DNA of 22,384 nucleotides from JAFGPJ01 sp964439135. Lineage in GTDB: Bacteria > Planctomycetota > Phycisphaerae > Sedimentisphaerales > Anaerobacaceae. The notes under the pieces are model-generated. The model saw only the letters and a program-made list of their open reading frames with translations, was not told the origin of the DNA and made no database searches. The stretch spans positions 1 through 22,384 of the forward strand of contig CAYTNN010000055.1 of the NCBI GenBank assembly GCA_964439135.1, read 5' to 3'. The position numbers were made by a program, and so were the translations under genes. This document shows, piece after piece, positions 1-6,924 of this stretch. Each line of letters opens with the position of its first letter. Positions within the stretch are counted from its first letter, which is position 1.

Positions 1-2505
1 ACAACGTGCTTTTTCCACGCCGGGGCTTCGTACCAGAATCCCCCGCAGAAAATATCGAGCTTTCCGTCACGGTTCATATCGGCTATGCCGGCCGCTTCGA
101 AGCGGGAATCGGCGTTGATTACGTGCAGGCGAAAGCCTTCGCCGAGTTTAGGGGATTCACCGGGGACCGGCAACTTGGCTTGTTTAATAACCGCCTCGGT
201 CACGGGCGCAGGTTTGTATGTACTGACGGATGGCGCCACGCCGGTTTGGGATATGATGCGTAAATCTTCGATGGCAAGGCCGTCCGGGCCGACGATACGA
301 GTGCATACCGACCAGCCGCCGCCACCCTGGGTGATTTTAAGCAGCAGTTCGTTAGGACCCTGTTTCAGTTTGATGGGAGCCATGTCCTGGTCAACAATCT
401 GGCCGCGGTCAATGTTGTTGCTGTGAACCTCGGTACCGTTCAGCCAGGCCTTGATACCGTCATCGCTGCCCATCAAGAGGATCGCGTCGGTGGCTTTGGA
501 GGCGATTATCTCTGCCTTGAGATAGGCTACACAATCGGTTTGGCTGGGAAAACATCCCATCAGATTTATGGTGTCACCCGCCGGGGCGGCGTACCATTTT
601 ACGTCCTCGCCCGGTTTTTCGGGTCCGAAGGCAAGATCGAATACAGCGATTGCCCCGACAACGCCCGTCCGGCGGTAAGGTCCGCACACAAGCCAATCCC
701 GGATGAAAGGACCTCCGGCCGCCGGCTTGAGGCGTAAGGCCCAGGCACGTTTGACGATAGCCGGCATTTTACAGTGTGCCAGAACCTCGGTGGAAACTTT
801 GTTGGCGAGTTGCGGATTAGCGTCAGCCAGGGATTCGGCTATACTTATGGCGGCGAGACCGGCTTCGTTAATAAGCTCCGGATCATCCAGGTATCGCAGC
901 GACATTTCGAGTGCCTCGGGCAGCGGAGTCCGGCCCAGTTGACTCAAAGCCAGTTTTTTCTCTTCTGTTCGAACGGCTAACGAAAGACCCTTCTGTATCA
1001 GCGCCAGACGCGTGGAAGGGTCAGGTTCACGGCCGGCCACGGTGATGCCTCCACGCAATGCAAGGGTACGCAGGGACGGCTCGGAATTAGTACGGGTTAT
1101 TTCGAAAAGGTTCTCCGCCGGTGCGGCATTGGGCCATTGTGTAAGCAGGCGAATGGACTCACGCACGAGTTGAGCATCGCTGTTTTGAGTGGACTTTAAC
1201 ATCTCGGTCAGGGCTGCAGGAGTGGCAATTTCTAAAAGCAGCGGCAGTGCATAACGACGCTCCGAAGCCGGCAGGCGATTTATTGCCTCGATGACCCGCT
1301 GGCTGGTTTGATCCTTGTCGGCTGTTGCCTGACAAACGGCATAAAGGGCCTTTAGAACAGCGTTACGATCGGAATCAGATTTTGACGTGACAACAAGATC
1401 GAGCAGCGGCAGGAGAGTATCGGTCACAGCCAGGCGACGCAGTGACTCGAGCGCCGCAAGACGGATAGTTTCTTGGGGTGCGTTTGCGTATTGTAACAGC
1501 ATCGGAGCGGCCGCGGTGTCGCCGCGTTTGCCCATCGCAAGAAGCAGTTCGACTTTCTCCGGAGTTTCGGCTTTTTTGATATTTGCCAGAAGNNNNNNNN
1601 NNNNNNNNNNNNNNNNNNNNNNNNNNNNNNNNNNNNNNNNNNNNNNNNNNNNNNNNNNNNNNNNNNNNNNNNNNNNNNNNNNNNNNNNNNNNCAGCACGG
1701 CCCGCTGGGCTGAGGCGGCAAGGGATTCCCACTGTCGCAGACAAGCCTTGATCAATTGTTCGTCCTTTGTTTCTCGCACCAGCTTCAGCGCGACAAGCAG
1801 GAGTTGTTCATCGTTACCACTGAGAGCTTTGACGACGAGTCCCGGGCGTTGATTATCGTTAGACAAAACCAGTCCGCGCCAGGCGGCGGTGCGGATAGCT
1901 GTTGGAACATCGGCACCGAATAAATCGCCATAGAGCTCCGCCGCGCCTGAATCATCACCTGCGAGCAGACGGTTTTCCGCGCAGCCCAGCAGCGCTTCGG
2001 CCACCGCGAGGCGGACCGCGGGATTCGAGTTCTCGCGAGTCGCGATCAACGCGGCAATAGCTTTCTCGCCACCTATCCTACCCAGCGCAGAGGCGGTTTC
2101 CTTCGCTATCGCAGCGTCGGCATCTGATATTAACGGCACGAGCAAAGTCACTGACTCCGCATCGCGGCGCCAACCGAGAGAATTGATTAGACCTGCTTTG
2201 ATCAGGCCGGAGGTTTTGGTGAGAGCTTTACGCAGCGCAGCGCCTGCTTCAGGGCCTGGAATGCCTTCCAATGCGTAACGGGCGGCATGACCGACACGCT
2301 CTTGGCCCAGCAACGCGGCCAGGGCCGGAACGGATTGGACAGTGCCGTAGATTCTCAACTGCTGACACGCATCGCATTTTTCGACTGCGCCGGCCGAAGA
2401 TTGCAGGATGGCGATTAGTTCTTTTTCCCCGGCAGCATGTACGGTACAGGCTGAAAGAGTTATGAATACGATAAGCAGGATAAGATTGAAAAAATGAGTT
2501 TTCAT
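1..2505 (-). CDS. HEAT-repeat lipoprotein with sugar-binding-like beta domain and FG-GAP/VCBS-type repeat (partial, gapped)
   Basis: Large exported lipoprotein; role unknown, probably protein- or glycan-binding at the cell surface. The start at 2505 has an AAGGAAG ribosome site just upstream. Residues 1-20 form a signal peptide with a clean lipobox, L-S-A-C, Cys20 being the expected lipidation site. Alanine/leucine-rich HEAT-like helical repeats (for example VPALAALLGQ, AAIAKETASALGRIGG) run to the 100-N gap at 1593-1692 and continue beyond it in a frame I read by hand from 1592 to 1 with no stop codon: LLANIKKAETPEKVELL, then QETIRLAALESLRRLAV. The HEAT part is followed (about 740-300) by a beta-rich domain with the planctomycete-type pattern WLVCGPY ... 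LLMGSDDGIKAWLNG ... LLLKITQGGGGW, and near the left edge by ADMNRDGKLDIFCGGFW, typical of FG-GAP/VCBS propeller repeats. The C-terminus lies outside the window. At least 800 residues are encoded. It starts 46 bp after the oxidoreductase gene and may share its transcript. Confidence 0.8.
1593..1692. other. Assembly gap of 100 N inside the HEAT-repeat gene
   Basis: A run of exactly 100 N, a conventional placeholder length. The coding frame ends on a whole codon at 1693 and resumes on a whole codon at 1592, so if the gene is intact the true missing length is a multiple of three, which 100 is not. The flanking sequences do not match each other, unlike those of the second gap at 18368. Confidence 0.95.
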
Positions 2506-2551
2506 AAGCTTCCTTTGTTGTAATCAGATAAAGTCTTCATTCATGGTTAGT

Positions 2552-3865
2552 TTAGAAACACCACGGCGCACGCGGAGTATAGGAAAGAAGGCGATTCGCG
2601 GTTTCGTCCCCGGGGAATTCAAGCGTAGCCGGATTCCAATGAACATTGCGTTTTAAAGCCAGCGCAATACCACCGACCAGAATAGCATTCATGGTGTAAG
2701 CGGCGACCTCGGGATTACAGATAGTCTGCCTGCGCGTACGGACGCATTCCAGGAAATTCCCCGAATGGCTGTCGGCGTGATACACACGCTTATCATCGGG
2801 CCGGAGCGTTTCTTTGAGAATGCTCGCAGGATATGAGACGATGTTACTGCGATCTACGGCGATGCGGCCCTCCGTGCCGACAAAGCAGGCGCCGCCCTCA
2901 GCACCCACCGGTTCTCCGGGATATCCGGCCGAATGAACAACGGCCCCGTTGTTGTAGTGGTAATGGACATTGCCCTTATCGTACTCAACGTCGATCGGGG
3001 CCGTGACGTCGGGATTCACAGTCCACTGAATGATGTCGTAGTGGTGCGGACTCCAGTTGACATCGCCGACGAACAGACCGGACAATGTATGTCCGGCTTC
3101 ACCACCATACGGTCGCCAGGGCAGCGGCCCGAGCCAGAGGTCCCAGTCAAATCCGTCCGGTACGGCTATCGAGCGGTCCGAGGTCCAGGCGGTCGGTACA
3201 AACGCGCCCGGAAGGCGGTAGGCGTAAACTTCTTTCAGTTGGCCGATGCGGCCGTTGCGGACGTATTCACAGGCCTGGCGGAACTTGCCTTCGTATTCCG
3301 AGCGTTGCTGCATGCCGGCCTGGTAAATACGACTATAAGATCGTGCCGTCTCGACCATAGTTTGTGCCTGTCGCACCGTAATGGCGATGGGCTTTTCGCA
3401 GTAGACGTCCTTGCCCGAGCGCATCGCCATGATGGCCATGGGAGCGGCCCAATGATACGGCAGCGCGAGCAATACGGCATCGATGTCGGTACGAGCGAGA
3501 ACTTCCCGGAAATCATTGTATGCTTTCACACCGTCGTAGGCGGTCCGGCCGAACCGTTCGGCGTATATCTCATTGCACCGTTTCCATGCATGGTTGAGAC
3601 GTTCACGGCGTACGTCGCAAACAGCCATGACCTGTACGTCCTCCCGTGCGATATACCCACCGGGAACATATGTCCATGCACCGCCGAGCAGATGTCCGCT
3701 GCCCTGGCCCCCCAGGCCGATGAATCCCATGTTCACGCGTTCGCTCGGAGCTGTGCGGCGTTTACCCCCGGCACCAGTGGCCGAAGATGTAATCACATAA
3801 GGAACAGCGACAGCCGATGCCGCCGCACTCAGGAAAGTTCGTCGTGTCATTTCTTTACGATGCAT
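2552..3865 (-). CDS. Tat-exported Gfo/Idh/MocA family oxidoreductase
   Basis: NAD(P)-dependent oxidoreductase of the Gfo/Idh/MocA family, members of which oxidise or epimerise sugars, inositols and glycosides; the substrate cannot be read here. 437 residues, usual length for the secreted planctomycete type. The N-terminus carries a twin-arginine signal (T-R-R-T-F-L at 7-12, then an alanine-rich hydrophobic stretch), so the folded, cofactor-loaded protein is probably exported. The Rossmann motif GFIGLGGQGSG lies at 47-57, the family EKP motif (Lys in CEKPI) at 157-159, and the C-terminal domain has NWSPHHYDIIQW at 270-281, where the His-Asp pair supplies the usual catalytic residues. The end RAPW is typical of this secreted group. 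A GAGAGGG ribosome site precedes the start at 3865. Same strand as the aldo/keto reductase, 161 bp downstream of it. Confidence 0.92.
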   Translation of the reverse strand: MHRKEMTRRTFLSAAASAVAVPYVITSSATGAGGKRRTAPSERVNMGFIGLGGQGSGHLLGGAWTYVPGGYIAREDVQVMAVCDVRRERLNHAWKRCNEIYAERFGRTAYDGVKAYNDFREVLARTDIDAVLLALPYHWAAPMAIMAMRSGKDVYCEKPIAITVRQAQTMVETARSYSRIYQAGMQQRSEYEGKFRQACEYVRNGRIGQLKEVYAYRLPGAFVPTAWTSDRSIAVPDGFDWDLWLGPLPWRPYGGEAGHTLSGLFVGDVNWSPHHYDIIQWTVNPDVTAPIDVEYDKGNVHYHYNNGAVVHSAGYPGEPVGAEGGACFVGTEGRIAVDRSNIVSYPASILKETLRPDDKRVYHADSHSGNFLECVRTRRQTICNPEVAAYTMNAILVGGIALALKRNVHWNPATLEFPGDETANRLLSYTPRAPWCF

Positions 3866-3905
3866 TTACATGCCCTCTCAAAAAACATTGTCAATTTTCG
3901 ATCGT

Positions 3906-3947
3906 CGATTGACGATTTTGAAATCGAAAACCGAAAATCGTCAATCG
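3906..3947. repeat. Inverted repeat, 14-bp perfect arms, AAATCG-rich dispersed type
   Basis: Arms CGATTGACGATTTT (3906-3919) and AAAATCGTCAATCG (3934-3947) are perfect reverse complements around a 14-base loop; a further TCAATCG follows the right arm. The core CGATTTTGAAATCG (3913-3926) recurs in reverse orientation at 6661-6674, also just upstream of a gene. It lies between the aldo/keto reductase stop and the oxidoreductase start, so it could act as an attenuator or mRNA-stabilising hairpin, or be a dispersed intergenic repeat. Confidence 0.7.
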
Positions 3948-4026
3948 TCAATCGATCTGGCCGGTTAGAATACCAGATTCTGCCCCCGGATGCATGTATT
4001 TTATCAGCTCCGGTTCAAGTGAGTAT

Positions 4027-4950
4027 TTAAAACGCTGCCTGCGGATGGTCGTCCCCGACGGCTTGAAGATCCGCTGCCATAGCGTTGGATTCGACTTGTT
4101 CGACGTTCTTGCAGCCCGGGATAACGCATGTTACGGCCGGGTGTTGCAGACACCAAGCCAGGGCCCAATGGGCCATCGGTACGCCTTTTGGAACTTCGTT
4201 TTTGAAATTTGCTACCTCTTTAAAAATTTCCTGCCATTCGTCCTGGTCCTGCCAGGAGCTGCGGACATCGGTGCCGGCAAACTTCGAATCTTCGCTGTAT
4301 TTGCCGCTCAGGAATCCGCTTGCTAAAGGCACCCTTGCCAGCACGCCCAGATTCTGCCGGATGCAGGAGTCGAAAATTTTTGACTCCGGTTTTCGATGGA
4401 CCCGATTGTATACGGTCTGGATTGCCGCAGCTCCGACATCGGACGCCTTCTCGACCTGATAGAAGCTGGCATATTTTTTGCCGATCGATATTCCCAGATG
4501 GCGAATCTTGCCCGCATCCACCTGTTTTTGCAGCATTTCCCACAATCCCGGCGTGTCGAACATTTCATCTGTCCCGCTGTGGAACTGATAGAGATCGATA
4601 TAGTCGGTCCGCAGCGCCTTCAGCGAGTCCTCAAGCTGCTTTTGAACCTGAGCGGCTTCGAACAGATTTTCCCGCTCGAAGTTCGGCTTGAACTTATGAC
4701 CGAACTTGGTGGCGATGATCCACTTTTCCCGCCGGCCTTTGATGGCATGGCCGACCAGCTCTTCCGAAAGATGGTCTCCATAACATTCGGCGGTATCGAT
4801 TAAATTTATGCCCAGCTCGGCTGCTTTGTCGATCATCGCATCGACCTCGGCCTGCTCGAATTTCTTGCCCCACTCTCCGCCGAGCTGCCATGTTCCGATG
4901 CCGATGACTGAGACACTCATCGGCGTCTTACCCAACCGGCGATATTTCAT
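4027..4950 (-). CDS. Aldo/keto reductase
   Basis: Cytoplasmic NADPH-dependent reductase of aldehydes, ketones or sugar derivatives, with the (beta/alpha)8 aldo/keto reductase fold. 307 residues, normal length. The catalytic tetrad is visible: Asp52 and Tyr57 in LIDTAECYG, Lys82 in ATKFG, and His124 in LYQFHSG. The N-terminus MKYRRLGKTPMSVSVIGIGT and the late ALAWCLQHPAVTCVIPGCKN (cofactor phosphate-binding strand and loop) are standard. GGAGAT six bases before ATG at 4950 is a good ribosome site. It follows the P-loop NTPase gene by 24 bp, consistent with one transcript. No signal peptide, so it acts inside the cell, unlike the next gene's exported oxidoreductase. The specific substrate is unknown. 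Confidence 0.93.
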   Translation of the reverse strand: MKYRRLGKTPMSVSVIGIGTWQLGGEWGKKFEQAEVDAMIDKAAELGINLIDTAECYGDHLSEELVGHAIKGRREKWIIATKFGHKFKPNFERENLFEAAQVQKQLEDSLKALRTDYIDLYQFHSGTDEMFDTPGLWEMLQKQVDAGKIRHLGISIGKKYASFYQVEKASDVGAAAIQTVYNRVHRKPESKIFDSCIRQNLGVLARVPLASGFLSGKYSEDSKFAGTDVRSSWQDQDEWQEIFKEVANFKNEVPKGVPMAHWALAWCLQHPAVTCVIPGCKNVEQVESNAMAADLQAVGDDHPQAAF

Positions 4951-4974
4951 AATTTATCTCCGTATAAACGATTA

Positions 4975-5751
4975 TTAGTCAGTTTTGATATCCTTATTCC
5001 GCCTGAGGAATTCCACTACTTGCCGGCGTGTATCCTCGATTGTACGCACATTCGGCGACATCCTCGTCAGAAAATCCCGGCATGCAGCGACGTATTCCGG
5101 GTTGGCCAGATAGTGCTCTGAATTCTCATCGAGTGTTCTTTTATCGTTTGCATGAAAAATCAATTCGTGCCCGGATGAACCATCGCCCGAGTAAACCTCC
5201 TCGATCCAACGGCGTGCCCCGGGATAACCGTTCTCTATGCGCAGAAAAATCAGCAGCTCGAATTTGTTAAAATGCTTGCCTGGTACGTTGTTAGTATTGC
5301 AGATCTGATTTTTTGCCTGCTCCGGATTATCTGCGTGCAGATTCGTAGCAAGCAGATGCCCATGTTCGAACAGGCCGCAGTAGGCCCTTAATGCATCCGC
5401 CCATAAATAAGCGAAGTAATTCCCGGAGCCGATTTCATGGCAGACGTAACAACTACGCTGTTTCGGTTTTCCATTAGACGCCTCATATACCGCCTGTTCT
5501 GTGGCGGCAACTATGGGCAGGTCGATCGGCAGAAAATTCAGCAGGGCGCACATTACGGTCGTCTTGCCTGCTCCGCCCGGCACCGAACCGGCCATGAAAG
5601 ACGAGCCTTTGCTAATGCGAGCCATTAAATAAGCCGCCAGATCCAGATCCAGAGTTTTCGCCGCAAGTAAATCGAATACCGACAGCATCCGCCCCCCTCT
5701 CTGGTTGCAGCGGTTCAACTCATCACAGTGTTTCGAAATTTCGCCGTTCAT
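4975..5751 (-). CDS. Small P-loop NTPase resembling the core of PilT/GspE/VirB11 ATPases
   Basis: Not recognised as a named family. Up to 258 residues with a P-loop PGGAGKTT (Lys63, Thr64); the first Walker A glycine is replaced by Val57. A downstream HEIGSGNY block followed by FEHGHLLATNLHADNPEQA resembles the Walker B/His-box region of type II secretion and type IV pilus ATPases (in PilT, GEMRD ... GHLVFATLHTN). The N-terminal hexamerisation domain of PilT/GspE is missing, and the C-terminus after about residue 160 is unfamiliar. Start uncertain: ATG at 5751 has a poor ribosome site, whereas ATG at 5688 (Met22) is preceded by AGAGGGGGGCGG and may be the real start, giving 237 residues. It sits 55 bp after a pseudopilin gene and 24 bp before the aldo/keto reductase. 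Family assignment is inference from motif resemblance. Confidence 0.55.
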   Translation of the reverse strand: MNGEISKHCDELNRCNQRGGRMLSVFDLLAAKTLDLDLAAYLMARISKGSSFMAGSVPGGAGKTTVMCALLNFLPIDLPIVAATEQAVYEASNGKPKQRSCYVCHEIGSGNYFAYLWADALRAYCGLFEHGHLLATNLHADNPEQAKNQICNTNNVPGKHFNKFELLIFLRIENGYPGARRWIEEVYSGDGSSGHELIFHANDKRTLDENSEHYLANPEYVAACRDFLTRMSPNVRTIEDTRRQVVEFLRRNKDIKTD

Positions 5752-5806
5752 ATCTGTATTAAGTCTTTGTCTTGATAGGATATGTAAGCGATGGCATCTA
5801 AATCCA

Positions 5807-6613
5807 TTACCAGGGTGATACGGTATAGCCTAATTCACCCCACACGGCCTTCTGAACCCTGTGCAAATCCGGATTACCCGTCTGACTGGGACCGGAGCCG
5901 ACCTCCAGCATGCCATAGCTTATGGTACGCGGGTCTTTCCACTTCCAGTATTCGCTGTGTCCGTCTGCAAATGAAAAGTTGGTGCCGTTTCCGTGCCGGA
6001 CGGGCGGCGGGTCCTTATGGCGATTGTCGGCTGCAAGTATGCCCGCTTGCGAGACGACCGAACCCCACCAGGCCTCGCTGTCATAGGGAACAGACCAACT
6101 GGCAAATGTTGCCCAACCCTCATCAATAAAAACAACCCTCTCGCCCGGTCTGCGAATATCTATCCTGTTTTTAATATTCGGCCCGCTGCTGGGCCAACCA
6201 TTCATAGAATCAACTATGGCGTACGTACGCATCTCTCCACGCAGGCCGGTCGGGCATTTGAAAAGTCTTTCGGTCTTGACGTATAAGAATAGTGCACCTT
6301 CTTTGACGGCGATTATCTGGTCGGCTTCGCTGGTTTCGTCCGTATAGCCGGCCCAGTGTACCCAGCCGTCTTCATCAGCAGGTATTGGATCTTCGCCCCC
6401 ACTACCGGTGCAGCCGTTAACGATTTTGTCATTGTTATCATCAGCATACAAGACCCACCCAAGGCCCAACTGCTTGACATTGCTTAGACAGACTGCACGC
6501 TTACCCTGCTCTCTGACCCTGTTTAATGCCGGGATCAATATCGCCATCAATATTGCAATTATAGCGATAACCACCAATAGTTCTATCAAGGTGAATCCTC
6601 TTCGTTTGTTCAT
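5807..6613 (-). CDS. Type II secretion/type IV-like pseudopilin with H-X9-DG C-terminal motif
   Basis: Prepilin-like protein of the family greatly expanded in Planctomycetes. 268 residues from ATG at 6613. The start MNKRRGFTLIELLVV carries the prepilin peptidase site (cleavage expected after Gly6; Glu11 is the +5 Glu of the mature protein), followed by the hydrophobic helix IAIIAILMAILIPAL and RAVCLSNVKQLGLGW. Near the end, H-GNGTNFSFA-DGH is an exact H-X9-DG signature. The reading frame stays open upstream to 6685, but that extension translates the AAATCG-type repeat and would displace the prepilin signal, so 6613 is preferred. It would be processed at the inner membrane and may form or cap a pseudopilus or be an independent envelope protein. 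The gene lies directly upstream of the PilT-like NTPase. Confidence 0.9.
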   Translation of the reverse strand: MNKRRGFTLIELLVVIAIIAILMAILIPALNRVREQGKRAVCLSNVKQLGLGWVLYADDNNDKIVNGCTGSGGEDPIPADEDGWVHWAGYTDETSEADQIIAVKEGALFLYVKTERLFKCPTGLRGEMRTYAIVDSMNGWPSSGPNIKNRIDIRRPGERVVFIDEGWATFASWSVPYDSEAWWGSVVSQAGILAADNRHKDPPPVRHGNGTNFSFADGHSEYWKWKDPRTISYGMLEVGSGPSQTGNPDLHRVQKAVWGELGYTVSPW

Positions 6614-6660
6614 AACAGCACCCCATTTATAAACATTGCCGATTTGCGACTGACAAATGC

Positions 6661-6674
6661 CGATTTCAAAATCG
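6661..6674. repeat. Second copy of the CGATTTTGAAATCG repeat core
   Basis: CGATTTCAAAATCG is the reverse complement of 3913-3926. Its neighbourhood (CGAAAATCTGCAATC) is also similar in composition to the first copy. It lies 48 bp upstream of the pseudopilin start. Two copies in 3 kb, both upstream of genes, suggest a dispersed intergenic repeat. Confidence 0.5.
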
Positions 6675-6735
6675 AAAATCTGCAATCAGAAATACCAAAT
6701 TAGTTACTTTCCTGTCAAAGAAAATACTCACGCGA

Positions 6736-6924
6736 TTACCCACGAACTCTCAGATAATCAATATCACTAAGCCGTCTGCGGTTGTGTAGTCGCAGGTACA
6801 AGCGACACAAATCTACTATATCAACAGCATCCCCATATATTGCTTCGCAATCCGCAGGCTGCCTGACGACAGAAGCAACTTGGGCCATCTAAACCCCGGC
6901 TTAAGGTGCCGGCTCTTGCTCCGG
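6736..6924 (-). pseudogene. Possible decayed C-terminal dockerin-like tail of the LamG protein
   Basis: Reading on past the LamG gene's stop at 6925 in the same frame gives PEQEPAP, stop, AGV, stop, then an open 50-codon stretch (6888-6736) containing ADCEAIYGDAVDIVDLCRL and later SDIDYLRVRG before the next stop. The pattern acidic-x-x-GDAVDIVDL-x-x-L resembles the calcium-loop plus helix of dockerin-like repeats (DxNxDGxVDxxDLxxL) that often end planctomycete LamG proteins. This could be a tail cut off by stop mutations, or chance. It is the only coding-like signal in the 311 bp between the pseudopilin and LamG genes. Confidence 0.3.

Noticed and set aside
2933..4030. 365-codon plus-strand open frame opposite the oxidoreductase
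   Set aside because: It is antisense to a gene with clear Tat, Rossmann and EKP motifs; its translation has no recognisable domain and no ribosome site.
5440..5465. CxxCH haem-binding motif (CYVCHE) in the P-loop NTPase
   Set aside because: The protein has no signal peptide and the motif falls in the Walker B-like block of a cytoplasmic NTPase, so haem attachment is not expected.
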